64,000 nucleotides of DNA, taken from Prevotellaceae bacterium (GTDB taxonomy: Bacteria; Bacteroidota; Bacteroidia; Bacteroidales; Bacteroidaceae). Below are positions 19,034-27,624 of the stretch, piece after piece. Position numbers and translations under genes: made by a program. The stretch lies in NCBI GenBank assembly GCA_015256945.1, contig JABZLB010000014.1, positions 1 to 64,000 on the forward strand. The letters are read 5' to 3'. Positions within the stretch are counted from its first letter, which is position 1. Each line of letters begins with the position of its first letter. Below the pieces are notes generated by a model. The model was given only the letters and a program-made list of their open reading frames with translations, was not told the origin of the DNA and searched no databases.

Positions 19034-19098
19034 CAAAATGCACAAAAACAGGCCGTTTGTGCACAAAAGAAAAAGTTTGTGCAATAGCCTGTTTGGCC
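19027..19098. promoter_or_regulatory. Nested palindromic site upstream of the etf operon, possible operator
   Basis: A perfect 12-bp palindrome TTTGTGCACAAA (19056-19067) lies between two half sites, TGCACAAA (19039-19046) and TTTGTGCA (19076-19083). The whole is framed by GGCCAAACA (19027-19035) and TGTTTGGCC (19090-19098). It overlaps the -33 box of the etf promoter on one side. The layout suits a dimeric regulator; which protein binds is unknown. Confidence 0.55.
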
Positions 19099-19273
19099 AG
19101 ACGGTAATGTTTATATTTATGTAAAGTTATATTCGTCGCATGACGGCATATTTACCTGTTTCTCCTGATGTTACAAGGTTCTTCTATCCTGATAACCTGC
19201 CAATGCTGATGCAATTACATTGTTTTTCTACATGGTTTACGGTTATTGGGAAGGGAGAAAGCAAAATAAAGGT

Positions 19274-19374
19274 CATTGTTCGGCGGCCGTCAGCAGCGTT
19301 GTTGACGGCCGTCATACACATTGTTCGACGGTCGCCGTACGCGCTGCTGACGGCCGCCGAACAACGAACAATAC
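19274..19374 (+). repeat. GC-rich palindromic intergenic element, family A, copy 2 (full form)
   Basis: Four 10-bp units close to GACGGCCGTC begin at 19282, 19304, 19327 and 19349 (steps of 22, 23 and 22 bp). The ends form a perfect 23-bp inverted repeat (19276-19298 and 19342-19364). The 89 bp between the outer arm ends differ from copy 3 at 29188 at about 8 positions by my count, all transitions. It sits in the 510-bp gap between the divergent etfB and dnaG genes. Confidence 0.9.
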
Positions 19375-19453
19375 ATCATAATAATGGTATAAAACCATCA
19401 TCAGGTTATCACTTTTTTGCCATTATTACACCAGAAACTAACCGAAAAAGTAC

Positions 19454-19461
19454 TATCTTTG
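19454..19461 (+). promoter_or_regulatory. -7 promoter box of dnaG, probably a leaderless transcript
   Basis: TATCTTTG lies only 5 nt before the ATG at 19467. A start of transcription at the usual distance would fall at or next to the start codon, so the mRNA is probably leaderless. Confidence 0.6.
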
Positions 19462-19466
19462 CAAAT

Positions 19467-21446
19467 ATGATAGATCACCAGACTGTTGAGAAAATTAGAG
19501 ATACAGCCAACATTGTTGACGTTGTATCAGAGTTTGTTACGCTAAAAAAGTCGGGTTCTAACTACAAAGGCCTTTGTCCTTTCCACAACGAAAAAACGCC
19601 GTCGTTCTACGTATCGCCCGCACGCGGCATGTGTCACTGCTTTGGTTGTGGCAAGGGTGGCAACGCTATATCGTTCATTATGGAGCATGAGCAGATGACT
19701 TATGTGGAGGCTCTGCGCTGGCTGGCAAACAAATATCATATAGAAATACACGAACGCGAACTGACCGACCGCGAGAAAGAGGAACAGAGTCAGCGCGAAT
19801 CGATGTTCATTATCAACAAGTGGGCATCGGATTACTTTGAGAATCTGCTCCACAATCATGCCGACGGACAGGCTGTTGGCATGCAATATTTCCGTATGCG
19901 AGGCTTTCGTGACGACGTGATTAAAAAGTTTAATCTGGGCTTCGACCTCACCGACCGCTATGCTCTTGGGCGTGAAGCAGTGGCCAAAGGCTATAAAGAG
20001 GCTTATCTTACCGCCACGGGCATATGCTATAAAAACGACAGAGACGAGCTGATTGATCGCTACGCGGGACGCGTTATTTTTCCATGGACGGGCGTAAGCG
20101 GCAAGATTGTGGGCTTCACGGCACGCGTATTGGATTCGCGTACCAAAGGCGTTAACCAGAAATATGTCAATTCTCCCGACAGTGATATTTTTCATAAGGA
20201 CCACGAATTGTACGGTATATGGCAAGCCAAGAAAGCTATTGCACGCGAGGACAGGGTGTTCATGGTTGAAGGTCAGGCCGATGTGATAGCCATGTATCAG
20301 TGTGGCATAGAGAACGTTGTAGCCAACAGCGGCACAGCTCTCAGCCTGCACCAGATACACATGCTGCACCGTTTTACGTCGAATATCACGCTGTTGTACG
20401 ACAGCGACGCTGCCGGCATTCATGCTGCATTGCGCGGAACCGACATGTTGCTGTCGGAAGGCATGAACCTCAAGGTGCTTATGCTGCCAGAAGGAAAGGA
20501 CCCTGATGAGTTCGCACGCACGCACACGGCCGATGAATTCAAAGAATACATCGAGAAAAATCAGGCCGATTTTATTCAGTTTAAAACCGATTTACTGCTT
20601 AAAGACGAAACCGACCCGAAGAAAAGAGCCGATGCCATCAACTCGATTGTGGAAAGCATCTCGGTTATCCAGAACCAAATTCTGAGAGATACATACATAC
20701 ATGATTGTGCCCAACGCATGAAATTGAGCGAGGCTACCCTCATTAACCAAATGAATGTATTTATAAGAGAACGGCGCTCGGGCACGTCAACCCAATCGCG
20801 ACAGGATGGAACGGCAACGGCTGAAGACGCTAACAACGAAGCTGGTACAACGCAAACGGCCGGTCTTCAGCAACAGGCTACTAAGGTTGAAAGCCTGTTA
20901 ATGCAAATGGTTGTGCGCTATGGCGAGCGCATTATCATACGCGGAGCCGAAGACGAAAGCGGACAATTACACGATATTTCAGTTGCACAATTCATCAGTT
21001 ATAATCTGGCAGCCGATAATCTTACGCTGGGCAACGAGCTGTTTAACCGCATGCTGGACGAGGCTGCAGAGAAGAGTAGCGACCCTGGTTTCAACGCCGA
21101 GAGCTGGTTTCTGCACCATAATGATATTGACATCAGCAGGCTATCGACATCGCTTGCCGCCGAAGAGTATCATGTTACACCTCAGCGTGACAACGGCCCT
21201 AAGAACGAAGAGGCCGACCGTCAGCGCGAAGCCAACGAAACAGAAGCCTTACGTATACAGGTGGAACACCTGTTAACCGACTTCCGTATGGATTATGTGG
21301 AGAAACATCTTAAGGACCTTCAGGCACAAATGGCACAGGCAGCATCGGACATGGAAAAGCTAAAAGCTCTGATGTCAGAATACAGAGACCTGCAGAATAT
21401 GCGCAATCAGCTTGCACGAAAGCTCGGGAGCAATATTATTGTGTGA
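19467..21446 (+). CDS. dnaG: DNA primase
   Basis: 659 residues from the ATG giving MIDHQTVEKIRDTANIVDVV, the usual DnaG N-terminus. The frame stays open for 109 codons upstream, but that part is the intergenic repeat and promoter and is not coding. The N-terminal zinc finger has C37, H40, C58 and C61. The RNA-polymerase core follows (FNLGFDLTDRY, GRVIFPW), with the TOPRIM domain (VEGQADVIAMYQCGI, then LLYDSDAAGIHAA). The C-terminal part carries the DnaB-helicase interaction region, with a variable Thr/Gln-rich linker near 440-480. It synthesises the RNA primers for replication. Confidence 0.96.
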   Translation: MIDHQTVEKIRDTANIVDVVSEFVTLKKSGSNYKGLCPFHNEKTPSFYVSPARGMCHCFGCGKGGNAISFIMEHEQMTYVEALRWLANKYHIEIHERELTDREKEEQSQRESMFIINKWASDYFENLLHNHADGQAVGMQYFRMRGFRDDVIKKFNLGFDLTDRYALGREAVAKGYKEAYLTATGICYKNDRDELIDRYAGRVIFPWTGVSGKIVGFTARVLDSRTKGVNQKYVNSPDSDIFHKDHELYGIWQAKKAIAREDRVFMVEGQADVIAMYQCGIENVVANSGTALSLHQIHMLHRFTSNITLLYDSDAAGIHAALRGTDMLLSEGMNLKVLMLPEGKDPDEFARTHTADEFKEYIEKNQADFIQFKTDLLLKDETDPKKRADAINSIVESISVIQNQILRDTYIHDCAQRMKLSEATLINQMNVFIRERRSGTSTQSRQDGTATAEDANNEAGTTQTAGLQQQATKVESLLMQMVVRYGERIIIRGAEDESGQLHDISVAQFISYNLAADNLTLGNELFNRMLDEAAEKSSDPGFNAESWFLHHNDIDISRLSTSLAAEEYHVTPQRDNGPKNEEADRQREANETEALRIQVEHLLTDFRMDYVEKHLKDLQAQMAQAASDMEKLKALMSEYRDLQNMRNQLARKLGSNIIV

Positions 21447-21529
21447 TATAGTTATGGTACCTATACCTTATTATATTAGCACGATACGGCAAGATTCTCC
21501 CTAACACAACAAAAGAAAACAAACACAAT

Positions 21530-21862
21530 ATGTATTATATTCAGAAAACATTAGATGTATCAGCCAGTCATCATCTTACGTTATCCTACGAAAGTAAGTG
21601 CACAAGGATACACGGACACAACTGGCGTATAACCGTGTTTTGCAAGGCACGTGAACTCGACGAAAACGGAATGGTAGCCGACTTCGGACATATCAAAGAG
21701 CTTATTCAGGGGAAATTAGACCACCATGAGCTTAACGAAGTGCTGCCTTTCAACCCTACGGCCGAAAACATTGCACGCTGGATTGTTGACCTTATACCCT
21801 CATGTTATAAGGCAAGCGTACAGGAAACCGAAGGGAATATAGCCATTTATGAAGAAGATTAA
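21530..21862 (+). CDS. queD: 6-carboxy-5,6,7,8-tetrahydropterin synthase (QueD)
   Basis: 110 residues, normal length. Zinc ligands are in ASHHL (residues about 12-16) and IHGHNW; the catalytic Cys is in SKCTRIHGH. A C-terminal HHELNE and PTAENIA complete the family pattern. It makes 6-carboxytetrahydropterin from dihydroneopterin triphosphate, the first dedicated step to queuosine and other 7-deazaguanines. Its end overlaps queE by 14 bp, so the two are coupled. Confidence 0.95.
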   Translation: MYYIQKTLDVSASHHLTLSYESKCTRIHGHNWRITVFCKARELDENGMVADFGHIKELIQGKLDHHELNEVLPFNPTAENIARWIVDLIPSCYKASVQETEGNIAIYEED

Positions 21863-22451
21863 CGAAATATTCTACTCGCTTCAGGGTGAAGGATACAACA
21901 CCGGACGACCTGCTTTGTTCATACGTTTCAGCGTATGCAACCTGCGTTGCAGCTTTTGTGACACCGACTTTTCGCACTATGAGGAGATGCAAGATGCCGA
22001 TATTGTTAAACGGGCACTGGATATTGTCAACGCGAAAAAGGCTGAGGGACAGAGCAACGACACCGCTATGCCTATGATTGTACTAACCGGAGGCGAACCC
22101 TCGCTGCAAGCAGACGTGCATCTTATCGACGCGCTTCATGCGGCAGGCTTTACATTTATTGCAATGGAAAGCAACGGAACGCACGAGCCTCCACAAGGTA
22201 TCGACTGGCTCACTATATCGCCAAAGGAACATACTATCGTCAAACACTGCAGCGAATTGAAGGTGCTTTTTGACGACGTGCAGCCGGTAAGTACACACGG
22301 TATAAGCGCCGACCACTACTTTTTGCAACCTTTAGATACGGGCGATGCTGCAAAAAACAAAACTATTCTCACCCACTGTTTCAACTATTTACTGGAGCAT
22401 CCTCAGTGGAGAATGAGCCTGCAAACACACAAGCTCATGGGAATAAGGTAA
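21849..22451 (+). CDS. queE: 7-carboxy-7-deazaguanine synthase (QueE), radical SAM
   Basis: 200 residues. The radical SAM cluster motif is CNLRCSFC (C-x3-C-x2-C, beginning at about residue 31), with the usual Asp/Thr after it. The front motif FYSLQGEGYNTGRPALFIR and the GGEP motif (LTGGEPSLQ) are typical of QueE. It rearranges 6-carboxytetrahydropterin to 7-carboxy-7-deazaguanine, using QueD's product, for queuosine in tRNA. queC and queF are not in this window. Confidence 0.95.
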   Translation: MKKINEIFYSLQGEGYNTGRPALFIRFSVCNLRCSFCDTDFSHYEEMQDADIVKRALDIVNAKKAEGQSNDTAMPMIVLTGGEPSLQADVHLIDALHAAGFTFIAMESNGTHEPPQGIDWLTISPKEHTIVKHCSELKVLFDDVQPVSTHGISADHYFLQPLDTGDAAKNKTILTHCFNYLLEHPQWRMSLQTHKLMGIR

Positions 22452-22504
22452 CGTTGACAACGTTTTTACATGGCCATAACACTTATTTGCCAACCCGATA
22501 ACGA

Positions 22505-23926
22505 ATGGAATACCTGCACTGGATAATGTATGGTCTTTACACCTTCATTGTAATTATCGTTATGTTAAAGGTGTTAATGGACAACCGTGAGCCGTCAAAG
22601 ACCATGGCCTGGGTGCTTGTGTTGTGGACTTTGCCCCTGGCAGGTATCATCATCTACTTTTTCTTCGGACAGAATACACGCAAGGAGAAATTAATAAGCC
22701 AGCGTAGTCTTGACCAGTTGACAAAGCGGTCAATGCTCGAATTTGCCGAACAGCGCAATCTTCATATCCCTGAACGATACCGCACACTGATACAATTGTT
22801 CCAGAACCAGAGCATGGCTCTGCCCTTTAAAGACAACGAAGTAGAGATTTATACAAAGGGATACGACTTCTTTCTCAGTCTGCTCCACGAAATTGGCAAG
22901 GCTAAAGACCACATCCATGTGGAAATGTTTATCTTCGACGACGACGCACTGGGCAACCTGATAGCCGATGCTCTTGTTGACAAGGCACAGCAAGGTGTTG
23001 ATGTTCGCGTTATCTACGATGACGTGGCATGCTGGAAAGTAAACAACTTATTTTGGGAAAGGCTCCGCGACGGCGGTGTAGAGGTACATGCCTTTATGCC
23101 TGTAAAGTTCCCGGCTTTCACCTCAAAGGTAAACTATCGCAACCACAGAAAGCTTATCGTTATTGACGGGAAGGCTGGTTTTATTGGTGGGATGAATATC
23201 GCTACACGTTATGTAAAAGGCGTGGGAAGGCCGTGGCGCGATACCCATATCCTCGTAAAGGGAGGTGCTGTATATGGTATTCAGCGTGCGTTTCTGGTTG
23301 ACTGGTATTTCGTTGACCGCACTCTTATCACCGGAAAACGGTATTATCCTGCTGTGTCGCCGAAGCTTTCGAACAACTGTCTGGCACAAATCGTTACAAG
23401 TGGACCCATTACTGAATGGCCCGATATGATGCAGGGCTTTGTTCGTGTTTTGCTTACGGCCCGACAATATGTGTATATGGAGACGCCTTATTTTCTGCCA
23501 TCCGAACCCATTCTCTTCGCTATTCAGACAGCTGCATTGTCAGGAGTAGACATCAGACTGATGTTACCCCAGCGCACTGACTCCCGTTTGCTCGATCAGG
23601 CAAGCAAGTCTTATGTCAGGGAAATACTGCAATCGGGAGCAAAAATTTGTTTTTTCAACGATGGATTTAACCATTCCAAGTTTATCGTTAGCGACGACAG
23701 CATCTCGTCTGTCGGCAGTTCGAATATCGATTTTCGCAGTCTTGAGCACAACTTTGAATCAAATATCTTCTTCTATGACAAGGAAATGGCTCTGCGAATG
23801 AAAAGTATTTACCTGGAAGATGAGAAGCATAGTGTGCTTATTGACGAAGCAGGGCAACTTGGAAAACACGGTTTTTTCCAGCTCTTATGGGAAAGCATTC
23901 TGCGCATGTTCAGCCCGTTGATGTAG
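22505..23926 (+). CDS. cls: Cardiolipin synthase (phospholipase D family)
   Basis: 473 residues. Two N-terminal transmembrane helices (about 7-25 and 37-57) are followed by two phospholipase D domains. The first HKD motif is HRKLIVIDGKAGFIGGMN (about residue 215), the second HSKFIVSDDSISSVGSSN (about 393). It joins two phosphatidylglycerol molecules to make cardiolipin. It starts 53 bp after queE in the same direction and converges with rsmD. Confidence 0.94.
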   Translation: MEYLHWIMYGLYTFIVIIVMLKVLMDNREPSKTMAWVLVLWTLPLAGIIIYFFFGQNTRKEKLISQRSLDQLTKRSMLEFAEQRNLHIPERYRTLIQLFQNQSMALPFKDNEVEIYTKGYDFFLSLLHEIGKAKDHIHVEMFIFDDDALGNLIADALVDKAQQGVDVRVIYDDVACWKVNNLFWERLRDGGVEVHAFMPVKFPAFTSKVNYRNHRKLIVIDGKAGFIGGMNIATRYVKGVGRPWRDTHILVKGGAVYGIQRAFLVDWYFVDRTLITGKRYYPAVSPKLSNNCLAQIVTSGPITEWPDMMQGFVRVLLTARQYVYMETPYFLPSEPILFAIQTAALSGVDIRLMLPQRTDSRLLDQASKSYVREILQSGAKICFFNDGFNHSKFIVSDDSISSVGSSNIDFRSLEHNFESNIFFYDKEMALRMKSIYLEDEKHSVLIDEAGQLGKHGFFQLLWESILRMFSPLM

Positions 23927-24038
23927 TGTTTTGCATGAAATCTTCAGACAATAAAAGGCCTGTTGCATTATCATATCAGCCGTAACAACCCTCTTTTACC
24001 AAATTGTTAAGCCCTAAAACTGGAACAAACGGATATAA

Positions 24039-24569
24039 TTATCGAAACAAACTAAAGTTAACACTTCCATATTGGCGATGCTCCAGAAACCGTTTGTTCG
24101 ATGAAAAATCATTGTTTTTTCCATGTTCCAAAACAAAAATGCCACCTTCCTTAAGCAGATTGCTGTCAAGAACAAGCTGTGGAAGCTCGGCTAAATTTTC
24201 CAAAGCATAGGGCGGATCAGCAAAAACAAGGTCGAACTGCTGATGGCATTTCTTTATAAAACGGAAAACATCGCCCTTAATTAACAGGCTGTTGGTTTCG
24301 CCAATCTTTTGCATACACTCGCCGATAAAACGGTAATGGTCGCGGTCGGCCTCCACACTGACAACAGGATTACATCCTCTCGACAGCATCTCAAGGGATA
24401 TACTTCCCGTACCTGCAAACAAGTCAAGTGCTGCCGAATCGTCGAAATCAATATACCCCATCAGCACATTGAAGATGTTTTCCTTGGCAAAATCGGTTGT
24501 AGGACGTGCCTTAAAGGTTCGTGGTATTTCAAAATGCCGTCCCTTATACTTTCCTGTAATTACACGCAT
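24039..24569 (-). CDS. rsmD: 16S rRNA (guanine966-N2)-methyltransferase RsmD
   Basis: 176 residues from the ATG giving MRVITGKYKGRHFEIP, the usual RsmD start; earlier in-frame starts add non-homologous residues. The S-adenosylmethionine site is DLFAGTGSISLEMLSRG and the catalytic motif is FADPPYAL. It methylates 16S rRNA during 30S assembly. It follows the DUF3822 gene on the minus strand after a 216-bp gap filled by a 22-bp tandem repeat. Confidence 0.95.
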   Translation of the reverse strand: MRVITGKYKGRHFEIPRTFKARPTTDFAKENIFNVLMGYIDFDDSAALDLFAGTGSISLEMLSRGCNPVVSVEADRDHYRFIGECMQKIGETNSLLIKGDVFRFIKKCHQQFDLVFADPPYALENLAELPQLVLDSNLLKEGGIFVLEHGKNNDFSSNKRFLEHRQYGSVNFSLFR

Positions 24570-24614
24570 AATTATATTTTCTATATGAAGTAAAATCAGA
24601 ATCCACAAATAAAA

Positions 24615-24768
24615 ATTCTGGTTTTATCGGGTAATAACTGTGATTTGCCCCGCCAATAACTTTTATTTTAGAAGATAATCATTGTAGTTTAATCGGATGA
24701 CAACTGTGGTTTACCCGAGTAATAGTTTTTGTTTTATAGAGTAGCGACTGTAATTTCCAATTACAAAA
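24615..24768 (-). repeat. Degenerate 22-bp tandem repeat, about seven units
   Basis: Units begin at 24615, 24637, 24659, 24681, 24703, 24725 and 24747. The plus-strand core is near ACTGTGGTTT followed by ACCCGGGTAATA-like sequence. The clearest are 24637 (ACTGTGATTTGCCC), 24681 (ATTGTAGTTTAATC), 24703 (ACTGTGGTTTACCC) and 24747 (ACTGTAATTTCC). It fills the gap between the DUF3822 gene and rsmD and is probably transcribed with them. Confidence 0.65.
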
Positions 24769-24785
24769 ACGCCATACAGCCGTTA

Positions 24786-25580
24786 TCAAACATACAAACT
24801 GATGATGTCCCAGCTTATGCCTTTAATCATCGTTATTGGCGCACGGTTAAAGTCGGACGATGCTTTCACCACACTTACTATGTCTAAATACTTCCTGAGT
24901 TCATCGACAAGTTCTTCCCTTTCAGGAATATCGCCCGACAGAAACAAGTTATCACGCTGCTGATCGAGGGCAAGTTGTTTCCACACAAACAATATAAAGT
25001 ATTCGGCATCCTTACATGATTTTGTCCTGAAACTGTTGCAAAAGATGAATCGGTTACGCTCAAAGCTGAACAGTTCCAGCTTATTATCGTGAAAGTGTGC
25101 ATACAATTTACGCCGGTTTCCCACAAACGAACGCCGGTGCATATAGTTCCAGACCGGGCGCATCAGGCAAATAAACTTTACATCATTATAATGGTCATCT
25201 ACAACCAATTTGAGGTCACGGTTCACACTAAACAGTGCTACGGCATTCAAATCGGGCAATACATTGCTCATCACTACATTACCTTCGCCTCCCGGAAAGC
25301 TATGTCTATACAGAGCTTCCATATTGTCTTCGCGATACTCTTCTATCGGAATCAGCAGCACAGGCGCATCTACAAGCACCTGCGCTCTGTCGACAGGCAT
25401 TCGTAAAAGCTCTTCTGTTTTAAAGGCTTCGCGAAGATTTGCAGCCATCGACACACCACTACGACAGGTAAACGGCTTAAAAATAATTTGCGATTCGCTG
25501 TATTTATCAGCAATGGCAAAGGCCAGAGAGCCTTCACTTACACGGATTGTCATCCTCGCTGTCTTCTTAATTTCTTCCAT
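24786..25580 (-). CDS. DUF3822 family protein
   Basis: 264 residues. The N-terminal TIRVSEGSLAFAI and the middle (PVDRAQVLVDAPVLLIPIEEY) fit DUF3822, a Bacteroidetes family usually next to rsmD. The fold resembles actin/hexokinase-like or pilus-assembly ATPase proteins in some descriptions, but I see no nucleotide motif and no function is known to me. It lies between a small membrane protein (55 bp upstream) and rsmD on the same strand. Confidence 0.8.
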   Translation of the reverse strand: MEEIKKTARMTIRVSEGSLAFAIADKYSESQIIFKPFTCRSGVSMAANLREAFKTEELLRMPVDRAQVLVDAPVLLIPIEEYREDNMEALYRHSFPGGEGNVVMSNVLPDLNAVALFSVNRDLKLVVDDHYNDVKFICLMRPVWNYMHRRSFVGNRRKLYAHFHDNKLELFSFERNRFIFCNSFRTKSCKDAEYFILFVWKQLALDQQRDNLFLSGDIPEREELVDELRKYLDIVSVVKASSDFNRAPITMIKGISWDIISLYV

Positions 25581-25635
25581 ATAGATGAAGTAAAAACCTT
25601 ATGTTTGCTGTTTATAGATTGCTGTTTCGGAACAA

Positions 25636-26088
25636 TTATCTGCCCGCTGTCATTTGTATTCCCGGGTAATTGCCCATGGCAGCAGCCAGGTTCGACAGCT
25701 CATTGATTTTGTCTTCGTCAAGTCCTTGCAGATAAACGGTGTAACGAGTGCCACACGTTAGTTGTGGAATTATTTTCCCACTCTTCCCAACTCCGGCGGT
25801 CGCATCAAGCTCAAAGCATTGCTTTTTCGAAAAAGGCACATACCGGTCGTCCTTATTCAGCAGACCTTCGGCTGTCAAAACATCAAAGCTTCGTGTGTAT
25901 ACGCCTTTGCGCCGGCGATACTGTTGTTCCGCCCTTACAATTTTATCCATCTGCCTTTCAACAACCTTCTCCCGCTGTTTCTGTTCGTTTGAAAAGCTCA
26001 AAGGCCTGTCTACGCTCATAAAACACAACACTGCCAGCACAATGACACAGGCTGCAAGAAGCACATTATTATGTAAATTTAGTTTCAT
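25636..26088 (-). CDS. Membrane-anchored hypothetical protein
   Basis: 150 residues from the ATG giving MKLNLHNNVLLAACVIV; an upstream start at 26139 would lie inside the promoter region. One transmembrane helix (about 9-25) is followed by a helical segment (about 40-65) and a small domain with two cysteines (CFEL and LTCGTRYTVYL). The layout of an N-terminal helix followed by such a domain is somewhat pilin-like, but no prepilin cleavage motif is seen. It heads a likely operon with the DUF3822 gene and rsmD. Confidence 0.72.
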   Translation of the reverse strand: MKLNLHNNVLLAACVIVLAVLCFMSVDRPLSFSNEQKQREKVVERQMDKIVRAEQQYRRRKGVYTRSFDVLTAEGLLNKDDRYVPFSKKQCFELDATAGVGKSGKIIPQLTCGTRYTVYLQGLDEDKINELSNLAAAMGNYPGIQMTAGR

Positions 26089-26105
26089 ATATACACAAAA
26101 CTCGC

Positions 26106-26113
26106 TATCTTTG
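26106..26113 (+). promoter_or_regulatory. -7 promoter box for the RecD-like helicase/comEC operon
   Basis: TATCTTTG on the plus strand, 54 bp before the helicase ATG at 26167. It mirrors a minus-strand box at 26137-26144. Confidence 0.6.
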
Positions 26114-26136
26114 TTGACTATAACTGCCACTGTTTG

Positions 26137-26144
26137 CAAAGATA
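26137..26144 (-). promoter_or_regulatory. -7 promoter box for the 26088-24039 leftward operon
   Basis: The minus strand reads TATCTTTGC here. It lies 49 bp before the ATG at 26088 and faces the plus-strand box at 26106-26113, so the two transcripts would overlap at their 5' ends. Confidence 0.6.
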
Positions 26145-26166
26145 CGAAAAAAAAACAAGCAAGAAC

Positions 26167-27621
26167 ATGACACAGTCAGATTTCATAAGTCTTATCAAAA
26201 AAGCCCTCGGCTACGAACCTACACCCGGGCAAGAGAAGGCTTTAACGGTGTTCTCGCAGTTTCTTGCCGACCGTAACCCACGGTCAATTATGGTTCTTCG
26301 GGGTTCAGCAGGGACAGGAAAGACCACCGTTGCCGCTGCCATGGTGAGCACCTTGCACCGTCTGGGGCAGAAGCTTACGCTTATGGCACCCACAGGACGC
26401 GCCGCAAAAGTTTTTTCATTACATAGCAATCTGCCAGCCTATACCATCCACCGGCGCATTTATCGTGAAAAGAATTATACAGGCATCGGCGGCATTTTTA
26501 ACCTCAACGACAACCGTTACCGCAACATGTTATTTGTTGTTGACGAGGCCTCAATGATAGGCAGCGGGGAAAATTCGGGCGATATAACTTTCGGTTCGTC
26601 CAGTTTACTCGACGACCTTATACAATATGTGTACAGCGGTATGGGCTGCCGGCTGCTGCTTATAGGTGATAATGCACAGCTCCCACCAGTGGGCGAAACC
26701 GAAGCTCCAGCCCTCAACACCTCCGTTTTAGAGGAATACGGGTTGAAGGTTTGGGAATACAGTCTTATCGCTGTGGTGCGACAGAAACAGCTTTCAGGCA
26801 TTCTTTACAACGCCATACAAATACGCTCGCTCATCGACGAGCCTGTATTGCCCCGCATAAAGCTATGGCCTTTTACCGACGTCCAGCGCGTACCAGGCGA
26901 CGAAATTATCGAAAGTCTGGCAACAAGCTATTCTGAAACGGGCATCGACGATACCATTGTTCTTACGCGTTCAAACAAGCGGGCCAACGTCTATAACCAG
27001 GGAATACGTGCCACGGTAATTGACAAGGAGGAAGCTTTATGTATAGGCGATATGGTGATGATGGTGAAAAATAATTACTTTTACACCATTCCCACAGCAC
27101 AAGAAAGCAACGACAAAGGCAGCTTTCTGGCTAATGGCGACCGTGCCAGGGTGCTGAGAACACGCCATTTTCGCAGCTTTTATGGTTTCCTGTTTGCCGA
27201 TGTTCTCCTACAATTTCCCGATTATGACAATGCCGAAATTGAAGCAACGGTTATCTTAGACACGCTGACGAGCGAGGCTCCAGCCCTGTCACATGACCAG
27301 AACGAGCTGTTATGGCAAAATATAATGGACGATTACCAGGACCTTTCACGCAAGACCGACCGTATAAAAGCCATGAAAGCCGACCGCTACTACAATGCTC
27401 TGCAAATAAAATTTGCCTACGCTGTTACCTGCCATAAGGCACAAGGCGGACAATGGCAGCACGTTTACATTGACCAGGGATACCTTACCGACGACATGAT
27501 TACGCCCGAATACATGCACTGGCTTTACACAGCCTTTACACGTGCTACACGTAAAGTATTTCTCGTTAACTGGCCAGAGAAGCAGATTGAACCTGATGAC
27601 ACACCACCTGATGACCTTTAA
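26167..27621 (+). CDS. RecD-like/ExoV superfamily 1B DNA helicase
   Basis: 484 residues from the ATG giving MTQSDFISLIKKALG. Walker A is GSAGTGKTT (46-54), followed by APTGRAA, Walker B VVDEASMIG, and the C-terminal motifs YAVTCHKAQGGQW and YTAFTRATRKVFLVN. This is the stand-alone RecD-like type common in Bacteroidales, without RecB/RecC subunits. It should move 5' to 3' on single-stranded DNA. comEC starts 3 bp after its stop, so both genes are coupled, which suggests a role in handling incoming or recombining DNA (inference). Confidence 0.9.
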   Translation: MTQSDFISLIKKALGYEPTPGQEKALTVFSQFLADRNPRSIMVLRGSAGTGKTTVAAAMVSTLHRLGQKLTLMAPTGRAAKVFSLHSNLPAYTIHRRIYREKNYTGIGGIFNLNDNRYRNMLFVVDEASMIGSGENSGDITFGSSSLLDDLIQYVYSGMGCRLLLIGDNAQLPPVGETEAPALNTSVLEEYGLKVWEYSLIAVVRQKQLSGILYNAIQIRSLIDEPVLPRIKLWPFTDVQRVPGDEIIESLATSYSETGIDDTIVLTRSNKRANVYNQGIRATVIDKEEALCIGDMVMMVKNNYFYTIPTAQESNDKGSFLANGDRARVLRTRHFRSFYGFLFADVLLQFPDYDNAEIEATVILDTLTSEAPALSHDQNELLWQNIMDDYQDLSRKTDRIKAMKADRYYNALQIKFAYAVTCHKAQGGQWQHVYIDQGYLTDDMITPEYMHWLYTAFTRATRKVFLVNWPEKQIEPDDTPPDDL

Positions 27622-27624
27622 CCT

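Noticed and set aside
19140..19466. A 109-codon N-terminal extension of DNA primase
   Set aside because: The frame is open, but it runs through the family A repeat and the promoter box, and the standard DnaG N-terminus begins at 19467.
19542..20525. A 327-codon minus-strand frame opposite dnaG
   Set aside because: Antisense shadow of the dnaG coding sequence, no recognisable domain.
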